From: Candidatus Aerophobota bacterium
Lineage (GTDB): Bacteria > Aerophobota > Aerophobia > Aerophobales > B47-G16
Assembly: GCA_003648815.1 (NCBI GenBank)
Contig: QMPZ01000114.1
Location: 1-5,376 of the forward strand
Direction: 5' to 3'
DNA: 5,376 bases
The position numbers and the translations under genes are program-made. Below the pieces are notes generated by a model that saw only the letters and a list, made by a program, of their open reading frames with translations, was not told the origin of the DNA and made no database searches. Below, one piece after another: positions 1 through 5,376 of the stretch; position 1 is the first letter of the stretch; every line of letters begins with the position of its first letter.

Positions 1-80
1 ATGGAAAATGCTGGTAGGCCAGGGTAAGGTTACTCGAAATATACAAGACTTTAGGCCTGCCTTAAAATTGAGGGAACAAG
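1..80. other. Upstream leader with no identifiable gene
   Basis: No gene can be assigned here. Frame 1 is open only to a TAA at 25-27 (eight codons). Frame 2 is open from base 2 to a TGA at 125-127, which could be the tail of an upstream gene running into the first CDS. That 42-codon tail resembles no family I know, and its 47-base overlap with a well-supported gene makes it doubtful. A TATACA hexamer at 40-45 has no convincing -35 partner, so I do not call a promoter. The operon may well begin further upstream, outside the window. Confidence 0.4.
70..75 (+). promoter_or_regulatory. Ribosome binding site of the HndB-like gene
   Basis: GAGGGA lies five bases before the ATG at 81. It is a reasonable Shine-Dalgarno match and supports that start over any downstream Met (the next is Met13). 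Confidence 0.6.
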
Positions 81-452
81 ATGAAATTAGAGGAGTTGAG
101 GAAGATCAGGGAGAGAATGGGGAGTGAGCTGCGTCTGAGAGGTGGAAAGGTGAGGATAAGGATAGTGGTGGGAATGGGCACCTCCGGTATCGCCGCAGGA
201 GCCAGAGAGGTTCTGAGGACATTTCTGGAAGAAATAGAAAAGAGAAAACTCAACGATGTGGTAGTCGCTCAAACAGGAGAGAAGGGATTTGCCTCCAAGG
301 AGCCATTGGTTGAGATAATTGAGGAGGATAGATCCACCGTTGTCTACGGAAATATGACCCCGGAGAAGGCAAGAAGGGTAATGGTGGAACACATCGTAAA
401 TGGAAATGTGGTAGGTGATTACGTTGTTGCCATAGCTAATCCAGAAAGGTAA
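81..452 (+). CDS. HndB-like thioredoxin-fold protein without cluster cysteines
   Basis: This 123-residue protein matches the small HndB-type subunit found beside NuoE/NuoF homologues in NADP-reducing hydrogenases and related complexes. Family marks are a basic helical N-terminus (residues 1-26), the segment VVGMGTSGIAAGAREV (29-44), QTGEKGFASKEPLVE (64-78), and a C-terminal TPEKARRVMVEHIVNG stretch (93-108). HndB proteins normally carry cysteines at the positions equivalent to Ser35, Glu67 and Ala71, as recalled from family members; here all are replaced and the whole protein has no cysteine, so it cannot bind a [2Fe-2S] cluster as its relatives are expected to. The length is normal for the family and the fold looks intact, so a structural or assembly role in the complex is the likely reading (inference). 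It is also similar over about 80 residues to the N-terminal domain of the NuoF-like protein at 955. Eleven bases separate it from nuoE, implying cotranscription. Confidence 0.8.
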   Translation: MKLEELRKIRERMGSELRLRGGKVRIRIVVGMGTSGIAAGAREVLRTFLEEIEKRKLNDVVVAQTGEKGFASKEPLVEIIEEDRSTVVYGNMTPEKARRVMVEHIVNGNVVGDYVVAIANPER

Positions 453-457
453 GGAGG
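451..457 (+). promoter_or_regulatory. Strong Shine-Dalgarno deciding a TTG start for nuoE
   Basis: AAGGAGG is a near-perfect Shine-Dalgarno that overlaps the last two bases of the preceding gene's TAA (450-452). It sits six bases before TTG at 464. No ATG in that frame occurs before Met72, deep inside the conserved domain, so the TTG start is well supported. Confidence 0.8.
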
Positions 458-463
458 AATTTC

Positions 464-958
464 TTGGTCCAGAACCTGGCAAATTCTAAGTTAAAGGAGA
501 GGCGGGAGAAAATATTAAGGAGGTATCCTCCCAAAAGGGATAGTTTGCTTTATATTCTGCACGACTTGCAGGACCTTAACCCTCAAAACTACCTCACTTC
601 TGAGGACGTAAAAGCGGTGTCTGAATATCTGGGAATTTCCGTAGGTGAGGTGGAAAGCGTCATCTCCTTTTATAGTATGTTCAGCAGAAAGCCACGGGGA
701 AGATATGTGATCAGGTTTTGTAGCTCCCCTACCTGTCATCTCCTCGAAGGACCAAGAGTTCTCGAGGAGTTAAAAAAGCTCTTAGGAATAGAGGTTGGCC
801 AGACCACCGGGGATGGTCTCTTCACCCTGGAGATGACAAGCTGTCTGGGTGCCTGTGGAGTTGCTCCAGCGATGATGATAAATGATGAAATCTATGGGAA
901 TTTGACTCCCTTCAAGGTAAAGGAGATTATTGAAAGCTACAGGAAAAAAGGGAAATGA
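464..958 (+). CDS. NuoE/HndA-like [2Fe-2S] subunit of NAD(P)H-linked oxidoreductase
   Basis: This 164-residue protein is the 24-kDa-type subunit that pairs with NuoF and carries the N1a-type [2Fe-2S] cluster. The N-terminal helical region (about 17-75) has the usual order: YPPKRDSLLYILHDLQ, then a segment ending YLGISVGEVESVISFYSMF. The C-terminal thioredoxin-like domain keeps all four cluster ligands: Cys86 and Cys91 (C-x4-C in RFCSSPTCH) and Cys127 and Cys131 (C-x3-C in SCLGACGVAP). Length is typical for the family. Translation starts at TTG. The stop TGA overlaps the ATG of the next gene as ATGA, so the two partner subunits are probably translationally coupled. Unlike its neighbours' thioredoxin-like domains, this one is fully cluster-competent. 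In a formate dehydrogenase operon it should form the diaphorase with NuoF. The symbol could be nuoE, hndA or hydC depending on convention; the family call is firm, the partner enzyme is inferred from fdhA downstream. Confidence 0.92.
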   Translation: MVQNLANSKLKERREKILRRYPPKRDSLLYILHDLQDLNPQNYLTSEDVKAVSEYLGISVGEVESVISFYSMFSRKPRGRYVIRFCSSPTCHLLEGPRVLEELKKLLGIEVGQTTGDGLFTLEMTSCLGACGVAPAMMINDEIYGNLTPFKVKEIIESYRKKGK

Positions 959-2580
959 GGCTTTATAGAAGTCATGTTCTCGTGGGAATGGATACCTTCA
1001 CACTTTTAGCCGGAGCCAGGAAGGTGAAGGAACACCTTATCCGGCAAATAGAAAAAAGAGGACTCTCCGATGAGATTAAAGTCCTGGAGACAGGAAGCTT
1101 GGGCATTACCAATCGAGGGGTGGTGCTCTTGATATATCCAGAAGGGTGCTATTACGTAAATGTAAAACCGGAGGATGTCCCTGAGATTGTGGAAGAGCAT
1201 CTTCTCAAAGGAAGGACGGTCCAGAGGTTGCTTTTTAAAGGGGAACTTGAAAGGAAGGCAGTCGCACTTCCGGAAAGCCCCTTAGATGTCAGAAGGCAGT
1301 CAAGAGTTGTTCTTCAGAATTGTGGGGTGATCGACCCCGAGAATATAGATGAGTACATTGGCCGTGGCGGTTATGAGGCTCTGGAGAGAGCACTTTTTCA
1401 GATGAAGCCTCAGGAGGTGATCGAACAGGTAAAGAGGTCCGGACTCGTAGGTAGGGGTGGAGCGGGCTTTCCCACAGGATTAAAGTGGGAAATATCAGCT
1501 AAGGTAGCCTCTGAGGAAAAATACATAATTTGCAACGCCGATGAGGGGGAACCAGGCACCTTCAAGGATAGGGTTATTATGGAAGGGGACCCACACAGGG
1601 TCATTGAGGGAATGCTTTTGGCTGGCTATGCCGTGGGAGCGAACAAAGGCTTTATCTACATCAGAGGAGAGTATGCTCTTTCCATCCAGAGGATGGAGAA
1701 GGCTATCAAACAGGCTTACGAGTATAATCTTTTGGGAAGTAACATCTTGGAGACCAATTTTTCCTTTGATCTCGAAATGAGAAAAGGAGCAGGGGCCTAC
1801 GTCTGTGGAGAGGAGACGGCCTTGATCGAGTCCTTAGAGGGAAAAAGAGGAGAGCCCAGGAATAAGCCTCCTTATCCGGGAACCTGTGGTCTGTGGGGAA
1901 AACCCACAGTGGTCAACAATGTGGAGACCCTGGCGAATATTCCTTCGATTATCGTCAAGGGGGCGGATTGGTTCCGCTCCTTGGGAACCAAGGAAACTCC
2001 TGGAACTAAGCTTTACACCATACTTGGACACGTGGTAAATCAAGGGGTAATCGAGGTGGAGACGGGTATAACCTTAAGGAAGATCATCTTCGATTATGGA
2101 GGTGGGATGAAGAATGGCAGAGAATTCAAGGCAGCCCTTGTAGGCGGAGCAGCGGGATGCTTTTTGGGCAAGGACATGTTAGATGTGAAAATGGATTATA
2201 CGACTCTTAAGTCCTATAAGGCGGTTCTCGGCTCCGGGGCTGTTTTGGTGATGGACACCTCAACCTGTATCGTGGACATGCTCAGGTGTATATTGGATTT
2301 TTTCAAACGCGAGTCCTGTGGAAAATGTGTTCCCTGCAGGATGGGGACGGACAGACTTTATAGACTAATTGTCGACATATCCAGTGGAAAGGGCACGAAA
2401 GATCACCCGAAGTTGATGCTGGAATTAGCCCAAATGATGAACAAGGCCTCTTTTTGTCCCTTAGGGCAATCGGTGCTCCTTCCTCTCTCAAGCGCCTTCA
2501 AGTACTTTGAGGACGAGGTAATGGAACATATCCTGGACAAAAGATGCCCCGCAGGAGTGTGTAAGATGGGTGAGAAGTGA
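955..2580 (+). CDS. NuoF/HndC-like FMN and NAD(P)H-binding diaphorase subunit, shortened
   Basis: This 541-residue flavoprotein subunit moves electrons between NAD(P)H, FMN and an Fe-S chain. Domains in order: an N-terminal thioredoxin-like domain (about 5-95); the NuoF core with the glycine-rich GRGGAGFPTGLKW (167-178), CNADEGEPGTFKDR (193-206) for FMN/NAD(H) binding, GAGAYVCGEETALIESLEGK (278-297) and KPTVVNNVETL (316-326); the SLBB-like region; and the N3-type [4Fe-4S] domain with Cys455, Cys458, Cys461 and Cys501. Two departures from HndC/HydB are visible. The N-terminal domain has Gly11, Thr16, Ser48 and Thr52 where the C-x4-C and C-x3-C ligands should be. The protein also stops just after CPAGVC (531-536), lacking the 2x[4Fe-4S] ferredoxin domain that usually follows. 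The ATG overlaps the nuoE stop (ATGA); GGGA just before it is too close for an ideal ribosome site, so coupling is likely. Synonyms are nuoF, hndC and hydB. The core assignment is secure; whether it uses NAD or NADP cannot be read from the sequence. Confidence 0.93.
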   Translation: MRLYRSHVLVGMDTFTLLAGARKVKEHLIRQIEKRGLSDEIKVLETGSLGITNRGVVLLIYPEGCYYVNVKPEDVPEIVEEHLLKGRTVQRLLFKGELERKAVALPESPLDVRRQSRVVLQNCGVIDPENIDEYIGRGGYEALERALFQMKPQEVIEQVKRSGLVGRGGAGFPTGLKWEISAKVASEEKYIICNADEGEPGTFKDRVIMEGDPHRVIEGMLLAGYAVGANKGFIYIRGEYALSIQRMEKAIKQAYEYNLLGSNILETNFSFDLEMRKGAGAYVCGEETALIESLEGKRGEPRNKPPYPGTCGLWGKPTVVNNVETLANIPSIIVKGADWFRSLGTKETPGTKLYTILGHVVNQGVIEVETGITLRKIIFDYGGGMKNGREFKAALVGGAAGCFLGKDMLDVKMDYTTLKSYKAVLGSGAVLVMDTSTCIVDMLRCILDFFKRESCGKCVPCRMGTDRLYRLIVDISSGKGTKDHPKLMLELAQMMNKASFCPLGQSVLLPLSSAFKYFEDEVMEHILDKRCPAGVCKMGEK

Positions 2581-2640
2581 GGAGAATGAGTTCAATGTGG
2601 GTTGGGCAGTTATAGGATGGTAAAGGGGTAAAAGAAGAAA
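2581..2640 (+). other. 60-base gap between nuoF-like gene and fdhA
   Basis: This is the only real gap between genes in the cluster. It is purine-rich and contains no terminator-like hairpin that I can see. A nine-codon ATG-to-TAG frame at 2586-2615 lies just after a GTGAGGAG sequence, but it is too short to call a gene. No remnant of the missing NuoF ferredoxin domain (a C-x2-C-x2-C-x3-C-P pattern) is recognisable in any frame. Upstream of the fdhA ATG the only ribosome-site candidates are GGGG at 2625-2628 and the weak AAAGAAGAAA run directly before the start. Confidence 0.5.
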
Positions 2641-4482
2641 ATGGCCGAGATGGTCAGCCTAACCATCGATGGAAAACCGATTAAGACAAAAAAAGGCTCT
2701 ACGATTTTAGAGGCAGCTCTGGATAATGGAATTGAAATTCCTCATCTGTGTTATCACAAGGGCTTAAGCGTTGCTGGAGCCTGTCGGCTTTGTCTGGTGA
2801 AGATCAAGGGTAGGCCCGGTATGGTGGCTTCATGCCTGACCGAGGTAGCTGAGGGAATGGAGGTCATAGCCTTTGATGAGGAGATAGATGAGACGCGCAG
2901 GTTAATTGTGGAGCTGATCTTGTCAGAGCATAAACATGACTGCTTGGTCTGCGAGAAAAATGGCCAATGCGAACTTCAGGATTTAGCCTATCGATTGGGC
3001 ATTGACAGGGTGCGTTTTTCAGTTGAGAAGCCGAATGAGGAGCTTGACAACTCCAGCGAGGTGATTTTAAGAGATCCCAACAGGTGCATCCTTTGTGGAA
3101 GATGTGTCCGCAGCTGTGCCGAAATTGCCGTTCAGGACGTGCTGAAATTTGCTAATCGAGGTAGCGAGATGTTTATCATCGCCGGATTGAATCAACTGCT
3201 AGCTGAGACTGACTGTGTCTTTTGCGGAGCCTGTGTTCAAGCTTGCCCCACCGGTTCACTAACCGAGAAGTTGGCTCGCTTTCAGGGTAGAAGCTGGGAA
3301 TTTCGAAAGGTGCGCACTACCTGCCCCTATTGTGGAGTTGGCTGTCAAATCGAGCTAAATATTAAAGATGACAGGATTGTAAAGGTCTACGGAGTTGAGG
3401 AAGGTCCAGAGAATAAAGGTCATCTTTGCGTTAAGGGACGATTTGGATTTGACTTCGTCCATCACGAGGATCGTCTCACTACTCCCCTGATCAAGCGCAA
3501 CGGAGAATTTGAGGAGGCGAGCTGGGATGAGGCGCTGGATCTGGTGGCAACTAAGTTCAGCCAGTTAAAGCAGAAATACGGCAGCGACGCCTTAGCTGGA
3601 CTTTCCTCAGCTAAATGCACCAATGAGGAGAATTACCTTTTTCAAAAATTTGTTCGAGTCTGTTTTGGAACAAATAACGTTGATCACTGTGCTCGCCTTT
3701 GCCATTCCTCTACGGTAGCCGGACTTTCCCGGGCTTTCGGAAGTGGGGCGATGACTAACTCCATCCGGGAGTTTGAGAAGGCGGATGTCATCCTGATCAC
3801 CGGCTCCAATACCACGGAAAATCACCCAGTAATTGGAAGCTTGCTCAAACATGTAGCCAGATACAAAGGTGTAAAGCTCATTGTAGTGGACCCAAGGGAA
3901 ATTGAACTGACAGGATACGCTACAATATGGCTAAGACAAAGAAGTGGAACGGATGTTGCCTGGATCAACGGCTTGATGAACGTGATCGTAAACGAAGCTC
4001 TTTACGATGAGGAGTTTATAAAAAGCCGCACCGAGAACTTCGAGGAGTTTAAAAAGGTCATCTTGAAGTATACCCCTGATAGGGTGGAGAAGATCACCGG
4101 CATTCCTAAGAGAAAACTGATCGAGGCAGCGAGAATGTATGCAAGGGCAAAGAAGGCCTCAATCGTCTTCGCTATGGGCATAACCCAGCACATCACCGGA
4201 ACCGATAATGTCTTGTCCCTGGCTAATTTAGCTATGCTCTGTGGGAATGTCGGAAAAGAGGGAACAGGGGTTAATCCCTTGCGCGGACAAAACAACGTTC
4301 AGGGAGCCTGTGATTTGGGAGCTTTGCCCGACGTTTATCCTGGGTATCAGAAGGTGAGTGATCCGAAGATCAGGGAAAAATTCGAGAGAGCCTGGAGAGC
4401 AAAGCTTTCCCCGAAAGAGGGGCTAACCGTGGTGGAGATGATGAATGCGGCCAGCGAGGGCAGGATCAAGGTCTTTACGTAA
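2641..4482 (+). CDS. fdhA: Formate dehydrogenase catalytic subunit FdhA, N-terminal 613 residues (frameshifted)
   Basis: This is the first two thirds of a molybdopterin formate dehydrogenase (formate to CO2) with a NuoG-like N-terminus. Visible cofactor sites in order: a [2Fe-2S] ferredoxin domain (Cys37, Cys48, Cys51, Cys65); a His-Cys3 [4Fe-4S] site (His97, Cys101, Cys104, Cys110); two ferredoxin [4Fe-4S] motifs (Cys149/152/155/159 and Cys192/195/198/202); and the cluster next to the Mo centre (Cys228/231/235/263). Lys265, in CVKG, matches the lysine bridging that cluster and the pterin in E. coli FdhF. The active site RLCHSSTVAGL (352-362) has Cys354-His355, encoded TGC at 3700-3702, so this is the cysteine rather than the selenocysteine form. 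Arg548 in NPLRGQNNVQGACDLG corresponds to the catalytic arginine of FdhF. The frame ends at TAA after KVFT, where relatives continue into YxMGExP, so the protein stops inside a conserved strand. It has no twin-arginine signal and is probably cytoplasmic. The 2641 ATG has only a weak ribosome site; Met4 (2650) is the alternative start. Confidence 0.9.
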   Translation: MAEMVSLTIDGKPIKTKKGSTILEAALDNGIEIPHLCYHKGLSVAGACRLCLVKIKGRPGMVASCLTEVAEGMEVIAFDEEIDETRRLIVELILSEHKHDCLVCEKNGQCELQDLAYRLGIDRVRFSVEKPNEELDNSSEVILRDPNRCILCGRCVRSCAEIAVQDVLKFANRGSEMFIIAGLNQLLAETDCVFCGACVQACPTGSLTEKLARFQGRSWEFRKVRTTCPYCGVGCQIELNIKDDRIVKVYGVEEGPENKGHLCVKGRFGFDFVHHEDRLTTPLIKRNGEFEEASWDEALDLVATKFSQLKQKYGSDALAGLSSAKCTNEENYLFQKFVRVCFGTNNVDHCARLCHSSTVAGLSRAFGSGAMTNSIREFEKADVILITGSNTTENHPVIGSLLKHVARYKGVKLIVVDPREIELTGYATIWLRQRSGTDVAWINGLMNVIVNEALYDEEFIKSRTENFEEFKKVILKYTPDRVEKITGIPKRKLIEAARMYARAKKASIVFAMGITQHITGTDNVLSLANLAMLCGNVGKEGTGVNPLRGQNNVQGACDLGALPDVYPGYQKVSDPKIREKFERAWRAKLSPKEGLTVVEMMNAASEGRIKVFT

Positions 4483-4484
4483 TG
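4471..4484 (+). other. Frameshift junction splitting fdhA, with TAATG overlap
   Basis: The upstream frame reads AAG GTC TTT ACG TAA. Adding one T to the TTT run (4474-4476) gives GTC TTT TAC GTA ATG GGT, i.e. VFYVMG. This aligns without gaps to the AAYIMGEDP region of E. coli FdhF, recalled from memory, and yields a 900-residue product. The change is therefore a loss of one T, a -1 frame change, or a base-calling error in a short homopolymer. The same bases form TAATG, a stop/start overlap at which ribosomes could restart. No classic X-XXY-YYZ slippery heptamer is present: tRNA-Phe would have to re-pair on CTT. Confidence 0.85.
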
Positions 4485-5342
4485 GGTGAGAATCCAATGC
4501 TCAGTGATCCCAACCTCAATCATGTAAGGCAGGGACTGGAGAAGCTTGAGTTTTTGGTGGTGCAGGACATCTTTCTCACTGAGACGGCTAAGTTTGCCGA
4601 TGTGGTCCTGCCAGGGGTCTCCTTCGCTGAAAAGGATGGGACCTTTACCAACACCAGTCGAAGGATTCAACGCGTGCGCAAGGCTATTCCTGAGGTTGGA
4701 GATAGCAAAGCGGACTGGAGGATTATCTGTGAGATAAGCAGAAGGATGGGCTACCCGATGAACTACAGCTCACCCTCGGAGATAATGGATGAAATCGCCT
4801 CCTTAACCCCTATTTACGGAGGAGTTCACTACGGCCGATTGGATGGAGAGGGTCTGCAATGGCCCTGCCCTGACAGAAATCATCCGGGCACACCTTATCT
4901 ATATAAGGACAGGTTTAACCGTCCGAATGGAAGGGGACATTTCACGCCGGTTGAGTATATTCCTCCAGCAGAGCTTCCGGATGAGGAATATCCTTTCCTG
5001 CTCACCACGGGCAGGATGCTTTATCATTTTCATACAGGCTCTATGTCGCGCAGATCAAAGCCCTTGAGCAAGATTGTTCCAGAAGGTTTTTTAGAGATGA
5101 ACCCTGTGGATGCGCGAAGGTTGAAACTCAAGGATGAGGATTGGGTGAAGGTGAGCTCACGAAGGGGTAAGGTAAAGATAAGGGTGAAAATTACCGAGCG
5201 GGTGGAGGAGGGGGTGGTGTTTATGAGCTTTCATTTCGCCGAATCAGCGGCAAATATCTTGACCAACGATGCCCTGGATCCGGTGGCCAAGATTCCCGAG
5301 TATAAGGTCTCAGCGGTGAGGATAGAGAAGAGTGAAGGGTAA
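4482..5342 (+). CDS. fdhA: Formate dehydrogenase FdhA, C-terminal part (frameshifted continuation)
   Basis: This 286-residue frame continues FdhA without any gap in homology. It begins MGENPMLSDPNL, part of the pterin-binding core of domain III, followed by VVQDIFLTETAKFADVVLPG (26-45) and GTFTNTSRRIQ (53-63). The molybdopterin-dinucleotide-binding domain IV runs from about residue 169 to the end: LLTTGRMLYHFHTGSMSRRS (173-192), MNPVDARRLKLKDEDWVKV (206-224), and the closing HFAESAANILTNDALDP (251-267) with IPEYKVSAVRIEK (271-283). Those are standard formate dehydrogenase C-terminal motifs. On its own it lacks Fe-S clusters and active-site residues and cannot be an enzyme. The ATG at 4482 is simply an internal Met of the full protein; only a weak AAGG lies nine bases upstream. 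No other stop or frame break is seen, so decay, if any, is recent. One small oddity is Ser59 where many relatives have Glu (TNTERR). The last codons and stop lie inside the terminal heptamer repeat. Confidence 0.9.
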   Translation: MGENPMLSDPNLNHVRQGLEKLEFLVVQDIFLTETAKFADVVLPGVSFAEKDGTFTNTSRRIQRVRKAIPEVGDSKADWRIICEISRRMGYPMNYSSPSEIMDEIASLTPIYGGVHYGRLDGEGLQWPCPDRNHPGTPYLYKDRFNRPNGRGHFTPVEYIPPAELPDEEYPFLLTTGRMLYHFHTGSMSRRSKPLSKIVPEGFLEMNPVDARRLKLKDEDWVKVSSRRGKVKIRVKITERVEEGVVFMSFHFAESAANILTNDALDPVAKIPEYKVSAVRIEKSEG

Positions 5343-5376
5343 AGAGTGAAGAGTGAAGAGTAAAGGGTGAAGGGTG
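5328..5376 (+). repeat. Heptanucleotide tandem repeat, consensus AAGRGTR, seven units
   Basis: Seven uninterrupted 7-base units run to the window edge, starting at 5328, 5335, 5342, 5349, 5356, 5363 and 5370. Only positions 4 and 7 vary, and always as A/G: three units are AAGAGTG, one AAGGGTA, one AAGAGTA and two AAGGGTG. The first two units encode the end of FdhA (KSEG), and the TAA stop at 5340-5342 is built from the repeat. Because 7 is not a multiple of 3, the array places TGA or TAA in all three forward frames. The array may be longer than seen here. Confidence 0.85.

Noticed and set aside
17..45. Possible promoter with TATACA at 40-45
   Set aside because: No -35-like hexamer at 16-18 bases upstream (that position reads GGCCAG), so support is too thin.
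2..127. Open frame 2 running from the window edge to TGA at 125-127, as the tail of an upstream gene
   Set aside because: It overlaps the well-supported HndB-like gene by 47 bases and its 41 residues match no family I recognise; it may be chance openness.
2586..2615. Nine-codon mini-ORF (MSSMWVGQL) after a GTGAGGAG sequence in the gap before fdhA
   Set aside because: Too short to separate from chance, and no leader-peptide features such as runs of one amino acid or an attenuator hairpin are visible.
2619..2640. Purine-rich stretch before fdhA (GGTAAAGGGGTAAAAG) as a relative of the terminal heptamer repeat
   Set aside because: The spacing is 8 rather than 7 bases and only two partial units are present; similarity is explained by purine-rich composition.
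4467..4482. Programmed -1 ribosomal frameshift site in fdhA
   Set aside because: No X-XXY-YYZ heptamer; slipping on GTC TTT would mismatch the first base of the Phe codon, and I see no obvious downstream stem-loop. Kept only as a less likely explanation.
2641..4482. NuoG (complex I) or [FeFe]-hydrogenase subunit instead of FdhA
   Set aside because: The NuoG-like N-terminus is shared by all three, but the RLCH active site, the NPLRGQNNVQGACD motif and the IPEYKVSAVRIEK ending are formate dehydrogenase marks, and no H-cluster motifs are present.
4656..4662. Ser in place of Glu in the TNTSRRIQ motif as an inactivating change
   Set aside because: Other formate dehydrogenases vary here (E. coli FdhF reads TAADRGFQ, from memory), so it cannot be taken as loss of function.

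Overview
The window holds one co-directional (+ strand) gene set for a soluble, formate-dehydrogenase-type electron-transfer complex. Its modules match the peripheral arm of complex I and the HndABCD/HydABC hydrogenase family. From left to right: a small HndB-like thioredoxin-fold protein (81-452), a NuoE/HndA-like [2Fe-2S] subunit (464-958), a NuoF/HndC-like FMN and NAD(P)H-binding subunit (955-2580), and a large molybdenum formate dehydrogenase catalytic subunit of the FdhA type, read in two pieces (2641-4482 and 4482-5342). The first three genes are tightly packed: an 11-base gap, then a 4-base ATGA overlap. A 60-base gap precedes fdhA. The first 80 bases contain no gene I can identify, and the last 49 bases are a heptanucleotide tandem repeat running off the window.

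Expected chemistry: formate is oxidised at a bis-MGD Mo (or W) centre with a cysteine ligand (Cys354). Electrons pass through an unusually complete Fe-S chain in FdhA to the NuoE/NuoF diaphorase, where FMN reduces NAD(P)+; the reverse direction (CO2 reduction) is also possible. No signal peptides or membrane segments are evident, so the complex is probably cytoplasmic.

Three features stand out. (1) Both thioredoxin-like [2Fe-2S] domains, the stand-alone HndB-like protein and the N-terminal domain of NuoF, have lost every cluster-binding cysteine, and NuoF also ends just before the C-terminal 2x[4Fe-4S] ferredoxin domain typical of HndC/HydB. The diaphorase is therefore stripped of its accessory clusters, which suggests a direct NAD-linked enzyme rather than a ferredoxin-coupled bifurcating one (inference). 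(2) fdhA is broken by a -1 frame change at a TTT run. One extra T would restore a 900-residue protein colinear with formate dehydrogenase, yet the break also creates a TAATG stop/start overlap. (3) A strict 7-base repeat starts inside the last fdhA codons and supplies the stop codon.

Organism: an anaerobic bacterium of moderate GC. The purine-rich coding strand and the strong AGG/AGA arginine preference in the first three genes recall thermophilic or deep-branching uncultured anaerobes, but I cannot assign a lineage. The genes belong to known families; I see no evidence of a wholly new system, only an unusual variant of a known one.
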